A stretch of 19,093 nucleotides of DNA from Thermodesulfovibrionales bacterium. Lineage in GTDB: Bacteria; Nitrospirota; Thermodesulfovibrionia; Thermodesulfovibrionales; UBA1546. A program made the position numbers and the translations under genes. Shown one piece after another: positions 6,933 through 14,335 of the stretch. The notes beneath the pieces were generated by a model. It had not been told where the DNA came from, ran no database searches, and saw only the letters and a program-made list of their open reading frames with translations. Within the stretch, counting starts at the first letter, position 1; every line of letters begins with the position of its first letter. The stretch spans positions 1-19,093 of the forward strand of contig JASEHP010000012.1 of the NCBI GenBank assembly GCA_030018605.1, in the 5' to 3' direction.

Positions 6933-8030
6933 TCACCTTTTCTTTATAAGGCTTATCGCAATATCAACTATTTTCTGCGCGGCATCCGGTTTGCCTACGG
7001 ATCTGCTTTGCCTTTCCATCTCATGCCTTAACTGTTTGTTCGCATAGAGTTCCCTGATATTTTCTGCAAGGATTTCTCCTGTTAATTCATAGTCAAGTAT
7101 TATCCTTGCCGCCTTCAATTCAACCAGCTTGCCTGCATTAAGCTCCTGATGATGCCCTGCAGCATAGGGATAAGGAATTAAGATTGCGGGCTTGCCGATA
7201 GCGGTAAGTTCAGCAAGGGTTGTCGCTCCTGCCCTTGATATTACTATGTCTGCAACCGCGTACGCCTCTGCCATCTGATATATGAAAGGCGTCACCGTAC
7301 CCATGAATCCCCACTTCCTGTAGGACTCCCTTACATGCTCGTTGTCGCGGTCGCCTGTCTGGTGCAGAAATTGTATTTTCTCCTTGAGGTCCAGCATATG
7401 ATTAAAGGAATCCACTACTGCGCGGTTTATGTTCCTTGCACCGGAACTGCCGCCGAAGACGAATAGCGTAAACTTATTCCTATCAAGTGAAAAGATGTCG
7501 TAGGCTGCGTCCCTGTTTCCTGTCAGAATGCGCATCCTGATAGGATTCCCTGTGAAAAATGTCTTGGCCCTCGGAAAAAATGATATGCTTTCTTGATACG
7601 TTACCCCTATGGCGCCAGCAAATTTTCCAAGGAGTTTATTTGCAAGCCCGGGCACGGAATTCTGTTCTACTATCATTGCAGGGATTGACATCATGGATGC
7701 CGCAACCATTGGACCTACAGACGCATAACCTCCCACTCCTATCACGATATCAGGAGATACCGCCTTAAGAATTCCATAAGAGTCAATAATTGAAAACAGC
7801 ATCTTCCATAAAGCTCTGATCTTTCTTAATAGAGGTACGCCGACAAAGCCTTCTGCCCTCAGAAATTTTATCGGATACCCTTCACGCGGAATAATCCTCG
7901 CCTCAATTCCGTGTTCCGTGCCTATGAATATCACTTCTGTCCTATCCTCTCTTCTTTTCAATTCCTCTGCTATGGCTATGCCCGGGAAAATGTGCCCTCC
8001 GGTGCCGCCTCCCGCGATAATCACCCTCAT
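6933..8030 (-). CDS. murG: Lipid II synthase MurG (GlcNAc transferase)
   Basis: MurG transfers GlcNAc from UDP-GlcNAc to lipid I on the cytoplasmic face of the membrane, making lipid II. The 365-residue GT28 protein opens with the glycine-rich loop GGGTGGHIFPGIAIAEEL (7-24). GVGGYASVGP (98-107) and EQNSVPGLANKLL (122-134) follow, then TGNPIR (160-165) and the second-domain loop FGGSSGARNIN (192-202). The UDP-GlcNAc signature SRAGATTLAELTAIGKPAIL is at 265-284, with PYAAGHHQELNA (288-299). The start fits the family, but the upstream region is AT-rich repeat (8040-8115) and the only Shine-Dalgarno candidate is a weak AGAAG, so expression may rely on coupling or be modest. Confidence 0.97.
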   Translation of the reverse strand: MRVIIAGGGTGGHIFPGIAIAEELKRREDRTEVIFIGTEHGIEARIIPREGYPIKFLRAEGFVGVPLLRKIRALWKMLFSIIDSYGILKAVSPDIVIGVGGYASVGPMVAASMMSIPAMIVEQNSVPGLANKLLGKFAGAIGVTYQESISFFPRAKTFFTGNPIRMRILTGNRDAAYDIFSLDRNKFTLFVFGGSSGARNINRAVVDSFNHMLDLKEKIQFLHQTGDRDNEHVRESYRKWGFMGTVTPFIYQMAEAYAVADIVISRAGATTLAELTAIGKPAILIPYPYAAGHHQELNAGKLVELKAARIILDYELTGEILAENIRELYANKQLRHEMERQSRSVGKPDAAQKIVDIAISLIKKR

Positions 8031-8039
8031 ACAACTTCT

Positions 8040-8115
8040 AATTTAAAATTAAAAATTAGAAAATCGAAATAGAGGAATTCCATAATTTTTAATTTTGCAT
8101 TTTGCATTTTAAATT
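8040..8115. repeat. Two-armed AT-rich heptamer repeat between ftsW and murG
   Basis: The left arm (8040-8074) reads as five heptamers beginning aatttaa, aattaaa, aattaga. The right arm (8081-8115) on the minus strand reads aatttaa, aatgcaa, aatgcaa, aattaaa, aattatg. The centre is gaattc (8075-8080), itself palindromic. About 24 of 35 arm positions match as an inverted repeat. The ftsW stop codon TAA falls inside the outer heptamer of the right arm, so the last FtsW residues come from the repeat boundary. Confidence 0.85.
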
Positions 8116-9278
8116 TTATGCCCATATACCGCCCTCAGCGCCTTTTTTCTGATTACCAGTTCTTTTGTCCTGTCAATGACTCTTCTGCTCTCATCTCCTT
8201 TTGAGAGGTTAAGCAGAATGCCTACTGCAGCCATATTCACAAGCAGTGATGAGCCTCCGTAACTTATAAACGGCAACGGAAGCCCCTTTGTCGGGATCAT
8301 CCCTGTCACAACAGAAAAATTTATCAGCGCCTGAAGCGCAATCATTATTGAAAGGCCAAAAGACAGATAATATACAAAGCTGTCTTTTGCCCTGTTAGTC
8401 GTGGCTATACCCCTCACAAATAACATCACAAAGAGCAAAATAATCACACCAGCGCCTATGAGCCCGAGTTCCTCGCCGGCAAGCGAAAAAATAAAATCAG
8501 TATGGGTTTCAGGCAGGAACAGCAGCTTCTGTTTGCTTTCGCCAAGGCCAACCCCTTTAATCCCTCCGCTGCCAAGGGCAATAAACGACTGTATAAGCTG
8601 GAAGCCGCTTCCCTGAGGGTCATCCCACGGATTAAGGAAAGACGTCACACGCTTCCACCTGTACGGCTCTTTTATAAGCTTCACCGCTACAGGGAGTGCA
8701 AATACCGCCATGGATAATAAATACCTCAGTTTCATGCCTGAAAAAAACAGCATGACAAGCGTAATTATGCCGAGGCTTATAGCAGCGCCAAAGTCAGGCT
8801 GTTTGAGAAATATGACCTGGAACACCGCCATAATTGCGATAGGCTTTATAAAAGAGGCAAAGCTGTCTGTCTTGTAATTATACGCTGACATATATTTAGC
8901 AAGGAATATAACCATTGAAAGCTTGACCAGTTCTGAGGGCTGAAAGGTTGACGGCCAGAGCTTCAGCCATCTTTTTGCTCCACCTGCAGATATTCCCATT
9001 CCCGGCACAAAGACAAGAACAAGAAGCAGAAAGGAAAATACAAGCAAAGGCAATGCCGCCTTCTTAAGCGCCTCGGGTCTCAATCTGTAAGCGGCAAACA
9101 TCGCTGCAAATCCAAGCAGCATCGTAAACAAATGCCTCTTAAAATAAAAAAACTGCGTTACATCTTTTTTTGACATGGCAGGAGATACAACTGCCGTTGA
9201 ACTGTATATCATGAGCGCCCCCAGACCCAGCAGGAAAAACGTGATCAACAAAAACCATCTGTCATACGTTTTATTCAT
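8109..9278 (-). CDS. ftsW: Septal peptidoglycan glycosyltransferase FtsW
   Basis: FtsW is the SEDS-family membrane polymerase that links lipid II into glycan strands at the septum, working with FtsI. The 389-residue protein has about ten hydrophobic segments. Family motifs are WLKLWPSTFQPSELVKL (104-120), LKQPDFGAA (158-166), GVGLGESKQKLLFLPETHTD (242-261) with FIFSLAGEELG following, and the signature GLPLPFISYGGSSLL (332-346). FtsW rather than RodA is inferred from the position between murD and murG. Its ATG follows the murD stop by one base (TGAGATG). The C-terminal basic tail ends where the heptamer repeat begins. Confidence 0.96.
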   Translation of the reverse strand: MNKTYDRWFLLITFFLLGLGALMIYSSTAVVSPAMSKKDVTQFFYFKRHLFTMLLGFAAMFAAYRLRPEALKKAALPLLVFSFLLLVLVFVPGMGISAGGAKRWLKLWPSTFQPSELVKLSMVIFLAKYMSAYNYKTDSFASFIKPIAIMAVFQVIFLKQPDFGAAISLGIITLVMLFFSGMKLRYLLSMAVFALPVAVKLIKEPYRWKRVTSFLNPWDDPQGSGFQLIQSFIALGSGGIKGVGLGESKQKLLFLPETHTDFIFSLAGEELGLIGAGVIILLFVMLFVRGIATTNRAKDSFVYYLSFGLSIMIALQALINFSVVTGMIPTKGLPLPFISYGGSSLLVNMAAVGILLNLSKGDESRRVIDRTKELVIRKKALRAVYGHKI

Positions 9279-9279
9279 C

Positions 9280-10773
9280 TCAGGACAAATCCCTCACAAT
9301 CTTTTTAAACTGCTCTCCCCTGTCTTTGTAATCCCTGAACATATCAAAACTTGCACAGGCAGGAGAGAGGAGCACAACATCGCCTTTTGATGCTGATTTT
9401 CTGGATATCATCACAGCTTCTTTTAGGTTATCCGCAAATACTGTCTCGGTCAGTCCACCGAGAAATTCTTTTATTTTTTCCCTTGCCTCTCCGATGAGAA
9501 TAAGTTTTTTTACTCTTCTCTTTATGAGAGAACTCAGAAGAGAAAAATCTCCGTCTTTGTCTCTTCCGCCTACAATCAGGATTACAGGCATTGAAAAACT
9601 CTCAAGCGACTTTACCACCGCATCTACATTCGTGCCTTTTGAGTCATTGATGTAATCCACGTCTTCAAATTTCCTGACAAGTTCAAGACGGTGTTCAAGC
9701 CCCTCAAATTTCTTCAAGACGGTTACAACTGCCTCTGCAGGACATCCTGCAAGGAGAGCCATGGCCGAAGCAGCCATGGCATTCTCCAGGTTGTGAACAC
9801 CTTTAATCCTTATATCACCAACATTGATAAGTGGGAAGTGGGAAGTGGGAAGTGAGGACTCCGAAATATTGCTGTACACAATTCCGTTTTTAAAATATAA
9901 ACCACTAACTTCTCTAAAGCGGCTAAAGAAGAAAATTTTGGGTTTTTCACTGCTCACATCCAACTTCTCATTTCTTAGTTTCATAGTTTCCGGATCGTCC
10001 GCATTAAGGACAAGGTAATCTCCTTTCCCTTGATTTGCAAATATCCGGGCCTTTGCGTCTTTGTATTTTTTCATTGAGTGGTATCTGTCGAGGTGATCAG
10101 GAGTTATGTTTAATATAGTTGCACCCTTTGGCCTGAATTTATCTACAGACTCCAGTTGGAAGCTCGACACCTCAGCAACGATATAGTCAGCGTTCAGCGC
10201 ATAGCGTTCACCCTCTCCCTTACCCTCCCCCCCCGAGGGGGAGGGATGGGTGGGGGGGCTAACTGCTGATGGCTGATTGCTGATTGCTTTTAATATCTCC
10301 TCTGTAAGCGCATTCCCTATATTCCCTCCTATGATTGTCCTGAAGCCTCCTTTGTTTAACATCTCGTTTAAGAGTGTTGTTGTGGTGGACTTTCCGTTCG
10401 TTCCGGTCACAGCCAAAAATTTTGTTTTCTGACCTCTGACCTCTGACCTCTGACCGCTGATCACCTGATACGCAAATTCAAGTTCACCGATAATTCTTAT
10501 CCCCAGCTCCTTTGCCTTCTTTAACGGAGCAATATCCGGCGGCACACCGGGACTCAGCACTATCATATCCACGCCCTGCAAAATGCCGTCAGGATGCCCG
10601 CCGAGACTAAGCTTTATTGAAGGCAAAAGCCTTTCACAATATTTCATTAACGCTTCTTTTGGTTTGCTGTCGGTAACCGTTACCCTTGCTCCAAAACGTG
10701 CAAGCAGATTTGAAGCGCCGACACCGCTCTCTGCAAGACCGAAAACAAGTATGTTCTTATCCTTTATTTCCAT
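9280..10773 (-). CDS. murD: UDP-N-acetylmuramoylalanine--D-glutamate ligase
   Basis: MurD adds D-glutamate to UDP-MurNAc-L-Ala using ATP. I place the start at the ATG at 10773 (497 residues, MEIKDKNILVFGLAESGVGA), because the UDP-binding domain begins there; the frame is open to an ATG at 10836 without family support. Motifs are the ATP loop GTNGKST (124-130), EVSSFQLE (201-208), DHLDRY (226-231), FEGLEHRLE (356-364), NDSKGTN (376-382) and SPACASFD (470-477). The protein is longer than usual because three repeat-derived stretches interrupt it: residues about 104-116, 162-196 and 303-315. All lie between conserved motifs and keep the frame. The start overlaps the upstream carboxypeptidase gene by 17 bases. 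Confidence 0.96.
   Translation of the reverse strand: MEIKDKNILVFGLAESGVGASNLLARFGARVTVTDSKPKEALMKYCERLLPSIKLSLGGHPDGILQGVDMIVLSPGVPPDIAPLKKAKELGIRIIGELEFAYQVISGQRSEVRGQKTKFLAVTGTNGKSTTTTLLNEMLNKGGFRTIIGGNIGNALTEEILKAISNQPSAVSPPTHPSPSGGEGKGEGERYALNADYIVAEVSSFQLESVDKFRPKGATILNITPDHLDRYHSMKKYKDAKARIFANQGKGDYLVLNADDPETMKLRNEKLDVSSEKPKIFFFSRFREVSGLYFKNGIVYSNISESSLPTSHFPLINVGDIRIKGVHNLENAMAASAMALLAGCPAEAVVTVLKKFEGLEHRLELVRKFEDVDYINDSKGTNVDAVVKSLESFSMPVILIVGGRDKDGDFSLLSSLIKRRVKKLILIGEAREKIKEFLGGLTETVFADNLKEAVMISRKSASKGDVVLLSPACASFDMFRDYKDRGEQFKKIVRDLS
9831..9865. repeat. Single-arm heptamer repeat in murD (third insertion)
   Basis: gtgggaa occurs three times in a row (9831-9851), then the degenerate units gtgagga and ctccgaa, making five heptamers or 35 bases. 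It encodes residues about 303-315 of MurD (around SESSLPTSHFPL) in the central domain, in frame and without stops. Confidence 0.8.
10188..10288. repeat. Composite repeat in murD: heptamers flanking a GC-rich palindrome
   Basis: The left array is agcgttc, agcgcat, agcgttc (10189-10209). The middle is a C/G-rich element whose core ccctccccc (10223-10231) pairs perfectly over 9 bp with gggggaggg (10237-10245). The right array is gctgatg, gctgatt, gctgatt (10265-10285). It encodes MurD residues about 162-196, including the low-complexity run PPTHPSPSGGEGKGEGE. The layout looks like a GC-rich repeat sitting in the centre of a two-armed heptamer element. Confidence 0.85.
10428..10462. repeat. Single-arm heptamer repeat in murD (first insertion)
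   Basis: tctgacc occurs four times exactly (10428-10455), followed by gctgatc, making five units or 35 bases. It encodes MurD residues about 104-116 (ISGQRSEVRGQK), in the linker just before the ATP loop GTNGKST. The frame is open and the motif that follows is intact. Confidence 0.85.
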
Positions 10774-11890
10774 ACGCCACGTTTTTAGCAATATCTTTAT
10801 CTTTTGTTTTTTTGCCTTCCTCCACAGGAACAGCATTTTCTTCTTTAGCGGACACTGCCCTGTTAATTTTCTTCTTTGATGAAACCCTGTCTGATTTTGC
10901 TTTATTATTTTTTGAATATGTCTTTAACTTTGAATTTTTAACTTTAAACTTTGAACTTTTTTTATAATCCGCTTTTGTGAAATAAACAACCGGCTGCTCA
11001 TTGCTTGCAATAACTGCAAAACCTCTTGTCTCGAGCTTCTCTGCCTCATTCCATAAAACCTCTCTGCTCTGCGCTCCAAGAAGAGCAACTATCACCATTT
11101 CGCCCTCTTTTTCGCCTGCGTATACAAAACAATGCCTTGCCGCTTTCGTATATCCTGTCTTGCCGCCGACTGCGCCGTTATCAGACCATAGAAGCCTGTT
11201 CGTATTTTCAAGAGCTATGGTCCTGCCCTGGTCCGTAGCTATCTCAGCCTCTTTCTTGCCTATAATCTCTCTAATCACAGGATATTTAAGCGCATACCTC
11301 ATTATCTTTGAGAGGTCATATGCTGTTGTATGCTGACCTTTGCCGGGAAGTCCTGTAGTATTTATAAACTTTGTATGCGACGCCCCGATCGCGATAGTCT
11401 TTCTGTTCATAAGCTGCACGAATTTCTTCTCCGAACCGGCAACAACCTCTGCAAGGGCAAATGCAGCGTCATTTGCCGACCTTATAAGCGCTGCGTAAAG
11501 CAGAGTTTCTACGGTCAGAGTCTCTCCTGCCCTCAGTTTAGTTTCCTTAAGCGAGGGGACATTTGCCGCTGCCTCGCTGATTGTCACTGTATCGCTCATA
11601 TTAGCTCTGTCAAGGACAACCATGGCTGTCACAAGTTTAGTTGTACTTGCAGGAGGCAGCTTCAGGTTTGGATTTTTTGCAAACAACACCCTGCCTGTTG
11701 AAACCTCCATAACAACTGCTGCCTTTGAGGAAATCTCATCAGCATAAGCAGTGAATAGTGAATAGTGAATAGTGAACAGTGTGATAAGTGCAGTAGCGCA
11801 GTAGCGCAGTAGATCAAAAGCCAAAGATTTATGCACAAAAGATTGCTGCTCTGCTGCTCTGCTGTTCTGCTGCTCTGTTGTCTGTCTCAT
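10757..11890 (-). CDS. D-Ala-D-Ala carboxypeptidase, DacA-like (peptidase S11)
   Basis: A serine DD-carboxypeptidase of the low-molecular-weight PBP type, which removes the terminal D-Ala of stem peptides in the periplasm. I use the ATG at 11890 (377 residues) because GAGGTG lies 3 bases upstream; a GTG at 11896 is the alternative. The active-site triad is complete: STTK (82-85, within KLPPASTTKLVTAMV), SAN (138-140) and KTG (244-246). A hydrophobic signal peptide ends near AYA-DE (about 50/51). The C-terminus (about 308-377) is a lysine-rich tail without a clear membrane anchor or PBP5-type domain. Repeat arrays encode almost all of residues 5-47 and also 311-323. The gene overlaps the mraY stop region and murD, so it belongs to the operon. 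A D-Ala trimming enzyme is a plausible but uncommon member of a dcw cluster. Confidence 0.92.
   Translation of the reverse strand: MRQTTEQQNSRAAEQQSFVHKSLAFDLLRYCATALITLFTIHYSLFTAYADEISSKAAVVMEVSTGRVLFAKNPNLKLPPASTTKLVTAMVVLDRANMSDTVTISEAAANVPSLKETKLRAGETLTVETLLYAALIRSANDAAFALAEVVAGSEKKFVQLMNRKTIAIGASHTKFINTTGLPGKGQHTTAYDLSKIMRYALKYPVIREIIGKKEAEIATDQGRTIALENTNRLLWSDNGAVGGKTGYTKAARHCFVYAGEKEGEMVIVALLGAQSREVLWNEAEKLETRGFAVIASNEQPVVYFTKADYKKSSKFKVKNSKLKTYSKNNKAKSDRVSSKKKINRAVSAKEENAVPVEEGKKTKDKDIAKNVAYGNKG
10924..10958. repeat. Single-arm heptamer repeat in the carboxypeptidase C-terminus
   Basis: Five heptamers, ttaactt, tgaattt, ttaactt, taaactt, tgaactt, give 35 bases. On the coding strand they encode a lysine/serine-rich stretch (SSKFKVKNSKLKT, residues about 311-323) in the basic tail, in frame. 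Confidence 0.8.
11751..11819. repeat. Two-armed repeat encoding the signal-peptide core
   Basis: The left arm (11751-11785) is five heptamers: gtgaata three times, gtgaaca, gtgtgat. After a 2-base centre, the right arm (11788-11819) is four octamers: gtgcagta, gcgcagta, gcgcagta and the degenerate gatcaaaa. On the coding strand the two arms encode residues about 24-47 of the carboxypeptidase, including LLRYCATAL and LFTIHYSLFT, which form the hydrophobic core of its export signal. Confidence 0.85.
11845..11876. repeat. Octamer array at the start of the carboxypeptidase gene
   Basis: gctgctct, gctgctct, gctgttct, gctgctct make four octamers, 32 bases, followed by a fading unit. It encodes residues 5-16 (TEQQNSRAAEQQ). 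The identical octamer is used in murE at 14721-14752, where it encodes EQQSSRAAEQ. Confidence 0.85.
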
Positions 11891-11892
11891 AA

Positions 11893-12975
11893 TCACCTCA
11901 GCTTTAATGTTGCAAGGCTCAGAAGAGCCAGCATTATTCCGACTATCCAGAATCTGACTATAACTTTAGGTTCAGGCCATCCTTTGAGTTCAAAATGATG
12001 GTGTATTGGAGCCATCCTGAACATCCTCTTCCCTGTTAGCTTGAACGATGCGACCTGAAATACAACCGAGAGCGTCTCTATAACAAAAATCCCTCCCGCA
12101 ACCACAAGCACTATCTCCTGTTTTGTTATTACAGCAAGCGTTCCGAGCACGCCGCCGAGAGAGAGAGAGCCAACGTCTCCCATAAACACATCCGCCGGAT
12201 ATGAGTTATACCAGAGAAACCCGAGAGATGCTCCAAGAATAGCGCCGCAAAAAACAGTCAACTCTCCTGTGCCGGGGATATAAAGAACCTGCAGGTATTG
12301 TGAAAACTTGAAATTGCCGGATATATAGACAAGTATCCCTGTGGCAAGCACCGAAATACCGACAAGTCCAACGGCAAGGCCATCTATGCCGTCCGTGAGA
12401 TTGACTGCATTGGACGAGCCTACGATAACAACTATAGAGAATGGCACATAAAACCAGCCGAGATCAAAAAGCCATTTTTTAAAGAATGGAATGCTCAGGA
12501 CATCGTTGTAAGGGTCTTTAGGATTCATGTAAAGGAACATGCCTATCACTAATGCAAGAAGCACCTGAGCCCCAAATTTATAACAGCCGCGCAGTCCTTT
12601 AGGATTTCTCTTTACAACCTTAAGATAATCATCGATAAAGCCTATCGTTCCGAAACCTACGAGAGAAAAAATCATCATCAGTATATATTTATTGCTAAGG
12701 TCGCCCCACAGGAGAACAGTGGCAAGAATAGAGATTATTATGAGGACTCCGCCCATCGTGGGTGTTCCTGTCTTGCCCAAATGCGTCAGGGGCCCGTCAT
12801 CCCTCACCTGCTGAGTTACGCTGAACCGGCTGAGTCTTTTTATAACCTTGGGCCCGAGGATGAATGTAATAAGCATTGCCGTAAGAACCGCAAGAGCGCT
12901 CCGGAATGTTATATATCTGAAGACATTAAATGGAGAAAACCAATCATGCAGGCTATAAAGAAAACTATAAAGCAT
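11893..12975 (-). CDS. mraY: Phospho-MurNAc-pentapeptide translocase MraY
   Basis: MraY transfers phospho-MurNAc-pentapeptide to undecaprenyl phosphate, making lipid I at the inner membrane. The 360-residue protein has about ten membrane segments and all family motifs: LGKTGTPTMGGVLI (66-79), GFIDDYLKVVKRNPKGL (112-128) with the catalytic aspartate pair at 115-116, SNAVNLTDGIDGLA (188-201), MGDVGSLSLGG (265-275) and PIHHHFELKGWPE (323-335) with the histidine triplet at 325-327. It starts 11 bases inside the murF end, with GAGAGGT as ribosome-binding site. It carries no repeat insertion, as for the other polytopic protein FtsW. Confidence 0.98.
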   Translation of the reverse strand: MLYSFLYSLHDWFSPFNVFRYITFRSALAVLTAMLITFILGPKVIKRLSRFSVTQQVRDDGPLTHLGKTGTPTMGGVLIIISILATVLLWGDLSNKYILMMIFSLVGFGTIGFIDDYLKVVKRNPKGLRGCYKFGAQVLLALVIGMFLYMNPKDPYNDVLSIPFFKKWLFDLGWFYVPFSIVVIVGSSNAVNLTDGIDGLAVGLVGISVLATGILVYISGNFKFSQYLQVLYIPGTGELTVFCGAILGASLGFLWYNSYPADVFMGDVGSLSLGGVLGTLAVITKQEIVLVVAGGIFVIETLSVVFQVASFKLTGKRMFRMAPIHHHFELKGWPEPKVIVRFWIVGIMLALLSLATLKLR

Positions 12976-14335
12976 TCTTTACCTCTCCATTTACCTCTAA
13001 AACCTTTTCCATTCCCATTCCCCTTGACCCCTTTACAATGATTGTGTCGCCTTCACTGCACAGCCCTGTCAGTATCTTCCCTGCTTCTTCCGCAGTAGAG
13101 ACACTGAAGGACTGTCTTCCTGTTTTGACAAACTCTGAATGCGCTATTGCCATCAAAGGCCCGACGCCTATAAATACGTCTATCGGAAGCGCTGACATCC
13201 ACTCTCCGATTTTTCTGTGTGCCTCCTCTGCATATGGCCCCAGCTCAAGCATATCTCCGAGAACAGCGATAGCCCGCTCTTTCTTCAGCCTTACAAGCTC
13301 TTTTATTGCCTCTTCCATGGATGAGGGGTTTGCATTATATACATCGCTTATAACCGTTGCCCCGAACAATTCCTTAATCTCAAGCCTCATAGGTACGCCT
13401 TTAAAAGATTCAAGCCCGGTTTTAATGTCATGAATCTCAATATTGAAGACCTGCCCTACAGCCGAAGCGGCAAGAGCATTATAGATATTAAAGGCTCCGG
13501 GGATATTCAGGTTTATCTCTACGCAGTTACCTTCACCGAAACACAGCAGAAAATCAGAGCCTCTATCCTTTATGCTGATATCTTTTGCGAAAACATCAGC
13601 CTTATTCTCCATGCCGAAGGTAATAACCTCACCTTGATATCCTGAAACTCCCTGCATAAGAAAAGCATCATCCGCGCTTACAACAACTTTTTTAACAGTA
13701 TCAAGGAGTTCAAGCTTTGTATTTCTGACTGCTTCAAGACTCCCGAAACCTTCAAGATGTCCCGGCCCTATGTTTGTCACAACACCGCAATCAGGCGCTG
13801 CAATCCCGCACAATTCTCTTATGTCTCCGGGAGAGCTTGCACCCATCTCAAGAACAATAACCTCATCATCAGAGCGAAGTTTTATAAGGCTCAAAGGAAG
13901 GCCAATCTGATTATTGAGATTGCCTGTATTCTTATGAACCCTGTATTTTGTGCCCAGGATTGATGCTGTCAATTCTTTTGTCGTTGTCTTTCCGTTTGTC
14001 CCTGTTATGCCTATGACAGGGATATTGTTTCTCATGCGAACATAACGCGCGATATCCTGTAGTGCGCTGAGAGTGTTTTTCACATATATTATTGCCTTGC
14101 CTTCCAGGTGTTCCGCAGGAGGGAAATTCACCAGCGCGCCGCTTCCTCTTTCCAGCGCCTTATAAATAAAATCATGCCCGTCAAATCTTGTGCCGCGCAA
14201 TGCAACAAATATCTCTCCGTCTTCTATTGTCCGTGAATCTATGGATACGCCCGTAAATGGATGGGAGTTGCCGTTCTTATAGACAATACGGCCGCCTGTT
14301 GCATTGATAACATCTTCTACTGTTAAAATCGCCAT
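12965..14335 (-). CDS. murF: UDP-MurNAc-tripeptide--D-Ala-D-Ala ligase
   Basis: MurF adds the D-Ala-D-Ala dipeptide made by Ddl, completing UDP-MurNAc-pentapeptide. The 456-residue Mur ligase shows SIDSRTIEDGEIFVALRG (31-48) in the UDP-binding domain and the ATP loop GTNGKTTT (112-119). HKNTGNLNNQIGLPLSL (134-150) and EMGASSPGDI (163-172) follow, then TNIGPGHLEGFGS (187-199). The C-terminal motifs are DVYNANPSSM (331-340), VLGDMLELG (358-366) and VKGSRGMGMEKV (434-445). GNLNNQIGLP and YNANPSS distinguish it from MurE. A good AAGGAG precedes the ATG, which lies 13 bases inside murE. No repeat array interrupts it. Confidence 0.97.
   Translation of the reverse strand: MAILTVEDVINATGGRIVYKNGNSHPFTGVSIDSRTIEDGEIFVALRGTRFDGHDFIYKALERGSGALVNFPPAEHLEGKAIIYVKNTLSALQDIARYVRMRNNIPVIGITGTNGKTTTKELTASILGTKYRVHKNTGNLNNQIGLPLSLIKLRSDDEVIVLEMGASSPGDIRELCGIAAPDCGVVTNIGPGHLEGFGSLEAVRNTKLELLDTVKKVVVSADDAFLMQGVSGYQGEVITFGMENKADVFAKDISIKDRGSDFLLCFGEGNCVEINLNIPGAFNIYNALAASAVGQVFNIEIHDIKTGLESFKGVPMRLEIKELFGATVISDVYNANPSSMEEAIKELVRLKKERAIAVLGDMLELGPYAEEAHRKIGEWMSALPIDVFIGVGPLMAIAHSEFVKTGRQSFSVSTAEEAGKILTGLCSEGDTIIVKGSRGMGMEKVLEVNGEVKNAL

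Noticed and set aside
10774..10836. Longer murD start at 10836, adding 21 residues.
   Set aside because: The extension is basic and unlike MurD N-termini, lies inside the carboxypeptidase gene, and the family motif begins at the ATG at 10773.
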